NCBI GenBank assembly: GCA_016081115.2
Contig: JABTTQ020003464.1
Location: 186,001-250,000, forward strand
Origin: Rehmannia glutinosa
Lineage: Eukaryota > Streptophyta > Magnoliopsida > Lamiales > Orobanchaceae
Length of the DNA: 64,000 nucleotides
Direction: 5' to 3'
Shown: positions 11,634 through 23,316 of the stretch, one piece after another
Layout: the number at the start of each line of letters is the position of its first letter
How positions within the stretch are numbered: the stretch's first letter is position 1
Program-made: the position numbers and the translations under genes
The notes under the pieces: generated by a model
Seen by the model: the letters and a program-made list of their open reading frames with translations, nothing else
The model's database searches: none
What the model was told of the DNA's origin: nothing

Positions 11634-12574
11634 AATTTAATATATTTATTTAATATATTGATGTATATGAAACTATTGTTAACTACAAAGTGATCATAAT
11701 AGTATAATCGCCACTAGGAGTCTAGGACCAAATATATGTTCGAAATTTTTTAGGTCACGCAAAGCTCTCGTCTTTTTAATATAATAACTTGCGACATAAT
11801 AATCTAAATATAAAATTGTTTTTTATATCAACATAATTATACATAGTATTATTTATATTTCTTCGAAACTTCTTTTAATATATAAATAGAAGTTAATTAG
11901 CCCCCCTAGTCCAAAAGAACTTAATCGCATAGCTCCCTATGATTACTAGCTATATAGGCAACCCTAGTGACAATAACTAAACCATTTTACTTTTTTATTT
12001 GGAATTTTTTTTTTGAAAAAAAATTAATATTATTACTAATGCAGATTCCTTTTAATCTTGAAATCGTCAATCCAACTTTTGACTCCAATCTTCCAATCCT
12101 GAGAAAGGAGAACTAAAATATAAGAAATTTAAGAAGTAGAAAAAAAAAAAAGTTGTAGTGTCAAGTTATGGCTGATAGAAGAATCTATGCCAACTTTAAA
12201 GCACTTATTTAATAATCCGCACACAATAAAACGTAAGTGTGAAAAGCATAAAATGAAAGCTAAGCTTTAGCAGCAAAATACATATATACGATATCCCTAA
12301 GTGAAACTCCTTTCCGTACAACATATGCACGTGAGTCGTCATATGTAATCATTTCCTCATGAAATGATGATTCAAACTCTTGAAATTGGTGTGAAATTGG
12401 GGTTGAGACAAATACTGTATTTATTTGGATCCGAATTGTTTTTTAGCAAGTTTTTTGGGGTAACATAATTGTAAGTTTCAAGGTTTACATGACTTCGTTA
12501 GACTTTGTTGACATTTTCTTTTAAGGTTTTAGATTTTTTTTTTTTTAGTATATATCCAAGGATTGGAGGGTGAT

Positions 12575-13157
12575 TAGGGATGTCGATTGTCAATGGGTAA
12601 TTGTCAATGGGTGCGGGTCACTGCACTGTCTTATTTGGGATGAGTATGAGTCAATAAATGAATATGGGGCGGATAATGGGTATTGATTATTAGACTTGAG
12701 CGGGTATGGAGCGGGTAACTTGGTATAGTAGGGCCCGACCGGACCAACCCATATAATTTTTATTTTATTTTTTTAAATATTTTTAGTTTATATATATAGT
12801 AAATATATTGTTGTTCAAGAACTATTGATTTATAAATGTTGGTGTTTGTTTCATAATTCATATAATATCTACAAAATTATATAAATATATAAGTTTTGAG
12901 TGCACTATTTTGAGTAAACATCGCATACAAATTTGGCCAAATAGATGAAGTTAGCGAGTCTAATGGGCTATGCAGTGTCTTACCCGCTAGACATGGGTAT
13001 GGGTCGGGGTGGGTATGAGTCCAAGATAAAGCAGGTTGAGGTGGATATGAGTCCAAGATGAAGCGGGTTGAGGCGGGTATGAGTATTGCATTTTCTTAAC
13101 GGGTCAGGTCTTGGGTCCATGCGGACCCAACCCAGACCCAACCCTTTGACATCCCTA
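12575..13157. mobile_element. hAT-type non-autonomous element with perfect 8-bp target duplication
   Basis: Termini are perfect 10-bp inverted repeats: TAGGGATGTC at 12575 and GACATCCCTA ending at 13157. The octamer AGGGTGAT flanks both sides (12567-12574 and 13158-13165), an exact 8-bp target-site duplication as produced by hAT transposases. The 583-bp interior contains imperfect repeats of GCGGGTATGAGTCCAAGAT type (about 12990-13085) and no coding frame. The element at 29826-30783 has the same TAGGGATG/CATCCCTA ends. Confidence 0.85.
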
Positions 13158-13299
13158 AGGGTGATGGAGACCGAACCCCAATTCTTTGATCTAAGCTTGA
13201 GAGTCTTACCTACCCGAACACATCCAGTTCTCGTTAGATTTTGTTAACATATTAAGGAGAATATATATAGGCAAAAACTCATGTAAGATGGTCTGATGG

Positions 13300-13680
13300 G
13301 CCAAAACTCGTTAGATGGATCTCAAAACTGATCCGTTGGCATTTTTATAATATTAGCAATGACCTTTTTATAATTTCCAGAGACCGGTATTAGCATTCCA
13401 TGTGAATAATATTAGTAGTCCTTTTGAAAAGTATCAGTATATAGTCCATTTGAAGTTATTAGTTTTGAAATATCGGACAGTGATAAAGTATCAAAAGAGC
13501 ATTGATAGGTGTTAGATCTTCATCCGAAAAAGTATTAGTACATAGTTTACTTGAAACAATTTAATAATCCCCGTAAAAAGTAGTAGTTTTTTCCGTCAAT
13601 ATTATTAGTTATCCCCATGATACGCATTAATAGTTCCTCTGAAAAATATTAGTTTTTCCCTTGATTTTTTTTATCTTGAA
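13300..13680. repeat. Degenerate short tandem repeat tract
   Basis: A loosely repeating unit of about 30-45 bases combines AGTATTAGTA-like words with CC(T/C)TTTGAAA or CCCCGTAAAA-like words. Examples start near 13404, 13433, 13540, 13600 and 13640. Units are too diverged to give a firm period by eye. It may be the core of an old unclassified repeat. Confidence 0.4.
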
Positions 13681-16194
13681 ATAAGTTTTACTTTATGTTT
13701 TAGGATTATATTTATAAACTAATATTTAACTTTTTAGAGTAAATAAAAGTTATATATATTAATATAATTTTGATATTAGTACTGCAGTATGATCTCTTTG
13801 GATCAAATTATTGGTACCGTACCAAATATTTGTAGATATCAAAAACTAAAAATCGAATCTCTTGAATTAAAATTTTGGCTCGGTGTTCGGTATGTACCAA
13901 ATTACTCGTTTCGAGCACGATTTGGTAGATTTACCAATTTATCAGATCGATTGAAAGAATTGAAGGGACCAATTCTAATGAATATACAAAGTGTGCGATC
14001 AAAAGTGATGCCAACACTTTGCAAAACACAAATGAAAGACTTTTAATAAAAAACACAATTTCACAATGTATGAAATAAAGACAGATTTAAAGACAAGACA
14101 CATGAGATTAAAATTTTTGTACAAGTATAAAATACTTGTACGGTATTCATAAGAACAAAAATATTCAAAGGATGATGTTGTTTACAATATACAAAAATAC
14201 AAAGTAAATAAGGAAACTAGAAGAACAACTCCCCTTGTGTCTTCAAAAGCAACAACACTCCTTCACAATGCGTGAGAAAACATTTAGTGCACTCCAAACA
14301 CTCAAACTATACTGAATCTATCTCACATAAACACTCAAAACTCGAGTTCTAAAAATGATGCCAACAATGTTGCCAACATTCCCAGTATCATTGAGCTTAC
14401 CTGAGAATTTTTCGGTGTGAAAAGTTTGGAAGATGAACTCTCAAATCTCCTAAAATCAGACTCAAAATGTCTTTGGTTTTTTATCATTAAATAGTTATCT
14501 CTTGAATAACTTCCCGCAATAAAATAGAAGAAAAACTTCCCGCAAGTTTTAAGGAGAAAACCACCCACTAAAATAAACTTCCAAGGAGTTAGTAGTGTTA
14601 GAAAACTGAATTTAAACTTTTAACTTAACTACCCCGGAAAAATCGAAATATTAATCGCAAAAAGAAAACGAAATCGAAAAGAACAATTCGAAAGAAAGAA
14701 AAGATAATGTTTGAGGAAATTCAAACATTAACAGTGCACACCTCTAAAACTTTACGTCTCAATTCATACTTACGTCATCAATTCATACTTTTGATATGGG
14801 ACAATTTCTATATGTTGCAAATTAAATGGATCCATTATAATCTACCACATTCTGCAGTCTCTACAATTCAAACACATCATATTAGTTTTGACACCAAAAG
14901 TTTTGGGTAGCCTCAATTCTTGAACACAACCATGCCTCTAGCCATGCCACTACCACTAAACAATACATTTTAGTTTTAACTTCTTAATTATTTTTGGGTT
15001 TAGGATCATATATATGATAATTAAACAATACAAATGGAACTTAGATAATTTCAATAGTTGTGGTTTTCATTCTCTTATCTTATAGGATTATTATAATTAC
15101 TAAGCAACCTTTACTTTGTGATTCAATTTCAGCTTTCTAATGAATGTGACAGCAAAATTCTTTCAGATAACTCAACTAAGATAGTCAAAGCCACTAATTA
15201 AACTAAATTAAGGCCCTATTATAATTTATAGGACACTAAAAATTAAAGTAATGATAACAAAAAAGTTGAGGCTTGGGATTAATTAGAGTATAATTAAGGT
15301 GGGATGCTAGATTAACATGTAATGATAATATAATTATGGCATCAAAACCAGTGTTTGCACTCGAAATTATTCTCGCCGTTGCTTTTTGTAAAACAACTTG
15401 CCCACCAACTACTGATAATGTGATCAGTGCTTATAGTTAATACCAGGATAATGACAAACTTGAACAAACTAAAAAAGTTGAGAGCTAAACAAATATGTTT
15501 GGATTTTTTTAAATTATTATTATAATTACATTTCTTTGGGGCGTGTATGTGTGTGGGTGGTGGGGGAGAGGAGTATATAGCCAATCGGACAGGATCGACG
15601 ATCCTCTAATACAAAATGGTGTTTTCATCTTCTATTCATTGGACAAATAAATATTAATTAAGTCATGTATGAAAATTGCGAACAATATTTTTTGACGCAT
15701 TGTGCAACCTATAATTCATATAAATGGCATACAGTTCATTACTCTTTTTACCCCTATGAGAAATCTACAATTAGTGTTAAGAATGATTATTATTAGTCTA
15801 CCATATATTTTACTTCAAAAAAAAAAATTACCATATATTTGAATGGCGAAAAAAAGATCACCAACTTGAATAGTTGAATGGCAAAAAAACAACCATCAAC
15901 GGCAATTTTTCCTTTCTCTCTCTCCAGTAACTAAATCTTTTCCCTCAAACTCTTATATTCTTTTAGAAATTAATTGGAATAGTAGTACATCATTACATTT
16001 TCCACAATATATTCACACCCCTCTCCTCTAAGTTTAGAATACTATCAAAGCTTAAAGGTATTTTAGTTGACAAATATCAAGTATAATTGGGTCAAGGAAA
16101 AAAACTAAGAAGTTCAGTCATTTGTTATTCTAGCATTATCATTTACGACTACAATTCTAACCGTATAAAAAGTTCTGTACAAATTAGAAAATTT
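13681..16194. other. AT-rich intergenic DNA, no gene seen
   Basis: No supported gene. The segment 14000-14580 looks like a decayed LTR or other repeat. The word GATGCCAACA occurs at about 14008 and 14355, with a 'caca...tcacaatg' stretch in each vicinity, but I could not define ends. A short A/C-rich tract lies just right of this stretch at 16423-16485. Confidence 0.45.
15799..15840 (+). repeat. Micro-insertion footprint 3 (12-bp direct repeats)
   Basis: TACCATATATTT occurs at 15799-15810 and 15829-15840. The 18 bases between are TACTTCAAAAAAAAAAAT, again a tiny insert ending in an A run preceded by TC. Confidence 0.5.
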
Positions 16195-16197
16195 TTA

Positions 16198-16741
16198 GGG
16201 TGCAGTTGGATGGAGGATTTGGGAGGGAATTTAGGATGAGAGATTTGAAATCATAATCCTTAGCTAAATCCACACCCTTGTTTGGCTATAAATCCAAATC
16301 AATGGATTTCAAATCCATCTTTAAGTTTAATTCATTTTCAAATGATATTAAATCCCTCCCAAAATATAGTAATTTGAAATCCATTCTTTTTTTCCCCTCT
16401 TTATGCCCACTTCCATATTAACACACACACTGCACACATTTACACAGATCGCATACATTTACACACACACTACACAAATTCACACATAAAAGTTATTATT
16501 TCATATTTTTATTAGTGTATAAAATTATAATTATTTATAAAATAATAAGATTATGTCTTTTTTTTTTATTTATCAAATGTCAATTAAGAAAATAAATAGA
16601 CCTTTTAAATATTTTTATTAAAATTTACGATGAAAATTAAATTCCTACACAAATTTACATTATCATCTAAACAAATGTGGATTTCAAATCAATGAGTTTG
16701 AAATCCATTGGAATTTCAAATCCCTCCATCCAAATGGACCT
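16198..16741. mobile_element. PIF/Harbinger (Tourist-like) MITE
   Basis: The left end GGGTGCAGTTGGATGGAGG (16198) and the inverted right end AGGTCCATTTGGATGGAGG (ending 16741) form imperfect terminal inverted repeats continuing into GATTTG. TTA flanks both sides (16195-16197 and 16742-16744), the target duplication of Harbinger elements. The 544-bp interior is non-coding and contains several AAATCCATT/GGATTTGAAAT inversions that would fold. Confidence 0.75.
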
Positions 16742-16768
16742 TTAATGATTTTTGTTATATATGTTGAC

Positions 16769-17158
16769 TATAGTGGCAATTGTTTGGTCGGGCTAACAGA
16801 AAAATCGGTTGGCTCATGCCAATCCGATTTTACTTCAGTGCCTCAAAAAACATAGTCGATCCGGCCGTGTTACATTTTGTGTACAAAACTTATCGAAGTC
16901 GAGCTAAAAGTAGGGCCAACTCGGCCGAGCCCATGGGCTAATGGAAAAAATCATGTGTGGCCATGCCGATCGATTATTCTCGGCCGCAAAAACATAGCCC
17001 AATCCGGCCACGCTTATATATTTTGTGTACAAATCTATCGGCCAACCCAACCGGTTGGGTCGGGCCAAATAGCCCATACTTATTTGGGCTTGGAAAAATC
17101 TAGCCCAATCTAGTCCTAACCTAGGTTGCTCAGGTCGGGCTATATTTTTCCACCTCTA
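16769..17158. mobile_element. hAT-type MITE with perfect 8-bp target duplication
   Basis: ATGTTGAC flanks both sides exactly (16761-16768 and 17159-17166). The ends are TATAGTGGCAA and, inverted, TAGAGGTGGAAAA, the TAGAGGTGGCAAA-like terminus common in plant hAT MITEs. The interior is rich in GGTCGGGC, CGGCC and TAGCCCA words. It is 390 bp long and non-coding. Confidence 0.83.
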
Positions 17159-17166
17159 ATGTTGAC

Positions 17167-17813
17167 ATGAGTTAAAAGCATTTCTCATGTGTCAAATAAA
17201 GAATTGGGTCTTGTATGTTACAGACTCACGATTTGGATAAGGAAAATGAATAAAACAATAAGAGGTGAAAAACCGCTTTAAACGACTTGAACATGTGAGA
17301 TTGTATTCCTTTTGAACAATAAATGCTCTCTTAAATGCCTTGAATACATAATTTTTAACCTTATTTTTGTCACAAAGTATTTATAGGGATGGGATTTATT
17401 TCTATCATACAACTTGTTCCTATAAGCCTCTTCGCCTAGGCATAATCATCATCTATAGGGTAGCTCGACTAACTCGATTTTAATAAGAAAAAACATGTTA
17501 GAGAGATGGCTTGAGCGATAGATATGGTGATTTTCAACTCTTAATATATGACTTCATTGGACTTTGAGCTTTTGTCGCGTCCACATGACTTCGCCCTCTC
17601 CTGGATGGGACAGACGGGTTGGAGACCTAAAATCGCCTACTGCACGACTCCCTTAGGTCGGACGGGCAAGTTGGGGACTTAGTAGATAAATTCTAGTGTT
17701 TGCTCGAATGCACGTGTCCCGCTAGCTTGTATATGCGCTTGTTCATGTCCACCTAGATCTTTACACATTAGACAGATTACAAAAATATATAATTATGGAA
17801 AAGAAAAAGAGAA
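17167..17813. other. Intergenic DNA, no gene seen
   Basis: Mixed-composition sequence. The stretch 17560-17720 is GC-richer and may be transposon-derived, but no termini, coding similarity or repeats could be assigned. Confidence 0.45.
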
Positions 17814-18261
17814 ATAAAATTAGGGTGGCGCTATTGACACCCTCTTTTCCTCCGAACACACCCACCTTCATATAATTGTAAAAATGTCATTCACTTAAAA
17901 GACTATATTACCCTTACTTAAAGAAGTTCTAAATACACTCACATCATTCACCCACATTCTTCTTCTTCTCGAAGAAAGTTCAATTTTTTTTTTGTATAAA
18001 CCCTAGATTTTTCCAAGCCCCAAATTATTGAAGATTCGGACAATAAAGTATCCATATCCCCAAATAATGAATGTATATTCTTAGTTTCAAGCATAAAATA
18101 TGTTATTTCTCAAATTTTCATGTTGAAAAATACTGGCGCATAGTAGCAGTGCGACACTTAGCACGATCGCGCACTATAACAAAAAATTCATTGTACCATC
18201 GTGTCATCGCACCATGATGGCGAAAATGCCATCATGCCATGTGGCATGATGACAGAAAGTC

Positions 18262-19310
18262 TGTTGGAAATAATACAACAATTGTTACAACGGAAATGCC
18301 TTCAACAATGGCCTTACAAAAAATAGAAACAAAAATTACAACTTGAAGCAAAATCTAACTATTACACGTCTTGAATGAACTCCAACTTCATGAGCATGAA
18401 TCGACAAAACTTGAAAAAACAAAAGCCGAGTCAGTAGAACTCTATCCGCAAGACAAATACGTCCGGCTAGTGCTCACGGTTTGACGTAATGTCCCCAAAG
18501 ATAAAACGGCTTTACCTCCTTTGTGTGCAGAAAGTAGCACACCCCGACACAAAGGCACCTTTCGAACTAGGAGGAGCGGGCGGCTTGCTTGACTCGGAAA
18601 ATGCGAGAAAAGGAAGATGCAGCGAGAGATGTGACGACAGTCGGGATAACATCCTCTGGACAGAATAACTTTCTGCAGAATATTTTCTAACTCTCTCTCT
18701 TTCTCCCTATTTCCCATGATTTCCTTCCATCTCTTCTCTACGAATCTGAAAGCAAGCTAAGCAAATATATGTTGCAATTCCCAACACATGGAGGAGATTT
18801 AATGATAGGAAATGGGCAATTAACCAAATGTAACTTCCAAGAGTTACAAATCACATTATGACCACTATCTTGGGAGTTACAAACTCCAAGAGACTTGCAT
18901 GAACCCGGACACCTCCAATGTCCGGATACATCGAGCCCACCACTCACTTGAATTTGGGCCAAGCCCATTTTCGAGTGACAAACTAACGGAACTTGGACCC
19001 GAGCTTAAAGAGTCGGCCGCCCATGGCCTATTGTGATCATCCACTTGTGTTATAGTATATCCAACCAATAACACCTTCTAGTATTTTTATACTAGGATAA
19101 ACTATGCCCATTCGCGTGGCCAACTTCGTGTATTAATTTCTCACTCATTACCCAAAAATTGGTTTTGAGAAATACAAAATACTACGAACATCTACTCGAA
19201 AGGTAGATTAACAATTCACAATTTAATTCCTCCAGAATTAAATTCTTAGCCACCGAAAATTTGGTCAAAGTCGGGACGACACCCACTTTATCAAAACCAA
19301 ATTTCCAACA
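18262..19310 (-). repeat. Element D left LTR (its 3' LTR)
   Basis: A 1,049-bp direct repeat of 23117-24409. The copies agree over long stretches and differ mainly at short CG- or GG-containing spots, for example ACGTCCGGCT here against ACGCCCCGGCT in the partner, and near 18657. On the minus strand CATATATTTGC near 18761-18771 is a weak TATA-box candidate. Confidence 0.9.
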
Positions 19311-19899
19311 ATCCCCCACATGAGTGGAAATTAATGCATGCATGAATGCAGACACGCAAACCAGTCCTCAAGAGACAATACTGCATCAGGATAGGTAGCT
19401 TGTGGCTTTGAACCTTCCATAGTTAATACTATCGGGTACACTGGCGGCCTAGTGGACGTAATGCCTTGAACTATTCCTCCACGGTGTATACCGAGACAAT
19501 AGCATTAACACAGTAAGGTCTCAACCCCTCCTGTTCTCACGTTTGTGTCCGTTTCTGGCCATGGACACCACTTTGGATTTCATAAGTGTTACTTTGAAGC
19601 GGCCCTCACTTCTCACTTATATAGGTGATCTCCTATCCAAGTATCCTCGCCATACTCTACCTCAACGAGGTGTAGGAATCATTAAAAGTCAAATGACTTA
19701 GCCTCACCACAACTTGCGGTGTTCAACACTTGACATTGCTCTCTCAGGGATGGGTTGAAACATTGCTTCCAAGTGTTACAACTTAACCTTCATAGCTTAG
19801 TTTTCCCATTGAACCAAGTTCTTGGGATCTCCAGTCATCATGGTTGGGTTACCACTATGATGGTTATTTTTACTTTGTGGACTTTAAGCCCATTCCCTC

Positions 19900-21270
19900 T
19901 AGCAATTTACACAATTGATCTCGATTCAATCCTTTCGTCAAAGGATCTGCCAAATTGTCTTTTGACTTTACGTAGTCAATTGACATCACACCACTTGAGA
20001 TCAATTGTCTAACGGTATTATGTCTCCGACTTAATATGTCTAGACTTACCGTTATACATATTGCTCTGTGCCCTTCCTATAGCCGCTTGGCTATCACGGT
20101 GAATCGTCAGAAGGCACAAGCTTCCACCAACATGGAATATCCTCAAAAAGTTTCAAGCCACTGCTTCTTCACCACTTTATCCAAAGCTATAAACTCGATT
20201 CCATGGTGGACCGAGCTATACACGTTTGTTTCGTGGACTTCCACGATACCGCACCACCTCCAATGGTGAATATGTATCCACTAGTGGAATAAGAATCTTT
20301 CGAATCCGAAATCCAACTAGCATCGCTATACCCTTCAAACAAAATAGGATATCTCGAGTAGTATAGCCCATACTCCAAGGTATACTTCAAGTATTTTAAC
20401 ACCTTGGTTAACATTTTCCAATGCTCATGTCTTGGATTGCTCATGAACCTACTCAACGTATTTAGGGGTAGGCCAAGTCCGGGCGTGTACAATTTGTAAT
20501 GTACATCGATCGCCAATAATATGTGAGTATTCCATCCGAGCCTTTGGTTCTCGCTTCATTAGCAAGATTTACACTTAAATCAATGGGCGTCTTTGACGGT
20601 GAAATGTCAAAAGCATTGAATTTCTTGAGCACTTTCTCCACATAGTGGGATTGTGACAAGATAATTCCATCATGAGTTCTCACGATTTTTATCCCCAGGA
20701 TTACATCGCCAGTTCCCATATCCTTCATGTCAAAGTTTCTTTTTAACATTCTTTTCGTGTCCATGATAGAATCATGAATACGCCCATGATTAACAAATCA
20801 TCTACGTATAGACAAACTATGACAAATGCTTCCGATGTCCTTTGACATATACGCATTTATCACATTCGTTGATTTTATACCCGTTTGACAACATCGTGTT
20901 ATCAAACTTAAGATGCCATTATTTTGGAGCTTGTTTTGATCCATACAAGGATCTTATCAACTTGCACACCTTCTTTTCTTGACCAAGGTGCAACAAACCC
21001 TTCAGTTGTTCCATATAGATTTCAAAGATCTATCTCTCCATTCGTAAACGCCATTTTGACATCCATCGATGAATCTCTAGATTGTGCGAAGCGGCAATCG
21101 CGAAGCACCGAATAGACGCAATCCTCGTTACAGGAGAATAAGTGTCAAAGAAGTTATACCTTCTTTTGTTTAAAGCATTTGGCTACAAGTCGTGCTTTAT
21201 ACTTATCAATAGTTCCATCTGCTTTATACTTTTTCTTTAGGATCCACTTACATCCTAAAAAGGCTTATGA
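19900..21270 (-). pseudogene. Element D reverse transcriptase and RNase H remnant
   Basis: The minus strand shows copia reverse transcriptase from about 21270: the segment before 'KYKARLVAK' near 21190, the YVDD catalytic motif at about 20795-20810 (context SLYVDDLLIMG), then the connection and RNase H (GYSDASWISD near 20320; NLADPLTKGL near 19940). These give a DNA polymerase that copies element RNA and the nuclease that removes it. Frame changes and stops occur between about 21150 and 20770, so no complete enzyme is encoded. The readable RNase H part is two overlapping frames at 20187-20516 and 20462-20764. The RNase H terminus lies 0.6 kb before the polypurine tract. Confidence 0.85.
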
Positions 21271-21733
21271 TGATGGGGAGATCAACCAACTCCCACGTAT
21301 GGTTTTGCGAGAATGGACTCGATTTCACTATTGATTGCTTCTTGCCGAGCGAGCATCCGGACTACTTAGAGCCTCCTTAATCGAGTTCGGCTCACCTTCT
21401 AACATCAACGTTAGAAAGTCGGTCCAAAGGACTTAACCACCTCGGCCTCTTACTCCGTCTTAGTTTCTTCACCACTCAAGATTGAACTCACTGCTCACAA
21501 ATGACAAAGAGATGTCGTGCCATATGTCGTTCGGATGTTATAACATCCGGCAAAGACCTTCAAAGAACATCTGCGCAAGAACATCCGCATTATTCAGATG
21601 TGATAACACCGAAGTCACATCTCCGGAACATCCGAATACGATCTTTTCTTTAGACTTCCATTTATCCTTTCTTTACAAGGATAAATATTATCAAAGAATA
21701 TAGCATTCCTTGACTCAATTATGGTACCATTTG

Positions 21734-22055
21734 TCATTTTCGGATTTTTCGACTTATGTACCATAAAGCGATATGCACTCTTTTGTTAAGTGCATAACCA
21801 ATAAAAACACAATCGACCGTTTTAGGACCGATTTTCACTTGCTTTGGTTGGTTGTATTGCAACCTTAGCCAAATACCCCCACACTTTAAGGTATTTATAA
21901 GAAGTCTTACGATTTTCCACAATTCGTAAAGGAGTCTTATCTTTCCCTTTAAGTGGGATTTTATTCAATATGTGGTTCGCGTTAACATGACCCTTCCCCA
22001 CATATTCTCGTGTGTTTTTATACAACACCGGATTACGCTTTAACTTACGGCTCAT
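21734..22055 (-). pseudogene. Element D integrase C-terminal fragment
   Basis: Two overlapping minus-strand frames (21822-22055 and 21734-21922) resemble the part of copia integrase after the catalytic core. The segments 'NHILNKIPLKGKDKTP' and 'GPKTVDCVFIGYALN' correspond to the conserved target-capture and GYS-like region (cf. FVGYSTKSKAYRV in elements A and C). The catalytic D,D,E core and the HHCC zinc domain are not recognisable upstream. The stretch 21480-21625 has several GATGTT/AACATC words that look like a degenerate linker. Confidence 0.65.
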
Positions 22056-23098
22056 GGTCTTTTCATTAGCATTAGAATGCTTTCCGTTGTTCTATTACTA
22101 TTAGAACCTCGTCCAACAATATTGTTAGAACCTCGTTTAAACAAATTTGAGCCTTGTTCGGACAATTCTGTTCAAACTATTTTACCGAGAGTGTGACCTT
22201 AGATGTGGTCACATCTTCGGCAACATTTCAGGACCGCACTTGGTTCTAAAAGCGCCCGGTGTTACACCACCCTGGCATCACCTCAAACCATACTTGGTAC
22301 TTGTGTTTGCCTACGATGTAACAATATTTTTGGCAACACCTTCAGCAATTGTGGTTCAACATCATCTTAGATGTTATCACATCTCAGTACATTTTTCGTC
22401 ACATCTAAATCGCAATCGTAGCTCGAAAGCCAAGATTGTGGATGAGAAAGTGTGGTCATACCCCACAATTCTTTGGATACGTTAGAATTCTTAAAAAGTA
22501 TTCCAACACACTTTTCTCAAGTCTCTAGCAAGACTTTCATGGATTTACCAGGCCCTCGATTGCTTTCTTCGATTTCCAATCGAACAATCGGTTCACTAAT
22601 CCAAATTCCTTCCGATTATGCACTTAGGAATTCATGAAAATTTTCCAACACTGGTAACAACATCTTAACGATGTACACCATTTGGAATTTTTCATTTAAA
22701 CGACATCCCTTCAAAGACGAATATCATGCGGGATCGGTTGAAACTTTTACACTAGTTTCAACACATTTTTGGATTCTTGGAACCATCCATTTCTCAATCC
22801 AAAAATCGAAATAACAAACTCTTGGAAATCACATCCTCATTTCGTATTTCTTTTCAACACATGAACATTTTGGAAAACATCCTCAGTTCATATCAACCAC
22901 ACAATACATACAAGAAAGTGTACAACTAAGTCTTTTAAAGACAAAGTTACGGCATAGGATATCACCATCCTAGCCCCATGCTTCAAACGCAATGCGTTTT
23001 TAGCAACAACAACAATTCCAAAGAACCACGGCTGGAAGGTCTTCTCGTCGATTAATCTCAAGCTTAGGTTTTGTTTCTCCTCGCCACCGTGAAGGTAC
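22056..23098 (-). other. Element D 5' internal remnant, unrecognised
   Basis: This stretch lies where gag, protease and the integrase core should be. I see no zinc knuckle (CCHC), no DSG protease motif and no integrase motifs on the minus strand. TTAGAACCTCGT-like words repeat near 22100-22135. It is either a deletion remnant or heavily diverged sequence. Confidence 0.5.
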
Positions 23099-23316
23099 GA
23101 TATTTTGTCTTGCGATTGTTGGAAATAATACAACAATTGTTACAACGGAAATGCCTTCAACAATGGCCTTACAAAAATAGAAACAAAAATTACAACTTGA
23201 AGCAAAATCTAACTATTACACGTCTTGAATGAACTCCAACTTCATGAGCATGAATCGACATAACTTGAAAAAACAAAAGCCGAGTCGAGTAGAACTCTAT
23301 CCGCAAGACAAATACG
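23099..23316 (-). promoter_or_regulatory. Candidate primer-binding region of D with complement in its own LTR
   Basis: The bases next to the 5' LTR (23116 to 23099, minus strand) read ATCGCAAGACAAAATATC. They do not match the 3' end of initiator Met tRNA (TGGTATCAGAGC...), the usual plant copia primer. The LTR itself contains, on the plus strand at 23299-23316, ATCCGCAAGACAAATACG, so the LTR RNA could pair with the primer site (CGCAAGAC plus AAATA on either side of one- and two-base gaps). The left LTR has the same word at 18444-18461. Element K shows the same arrangement. Self-priming is an inference; a primer tRNA I do not recognise is the alternative. Confidence 0.4.

Larger units (their letters stand above)
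9088..12566. other. AT-rich intergenic DNA, no gene seen
   Basis: No coding similarity recognised. The stretch 10240-10510 is GC-richer, with GGCCCA and GGGCC words. TATATA runs occur near 9930-9947 and a CGCGCGCACACA run near 11107. A SINE-like piece (9805-9925) and a CACTA-like piece (11404-11633) are listed separately. Confidence 0.5.

Noticed and set aside
14000..14580. Possible solo LTR with GATGCCAACA words at about 14008 and 14355
   Set aside because: I could not define paired TG...CA ends or a target duplication.
15342..15584. Minus-strand open frame of 80 codons
   Set aside because: No conserved features, codon use unlike a gene, and no promoter or splice context.
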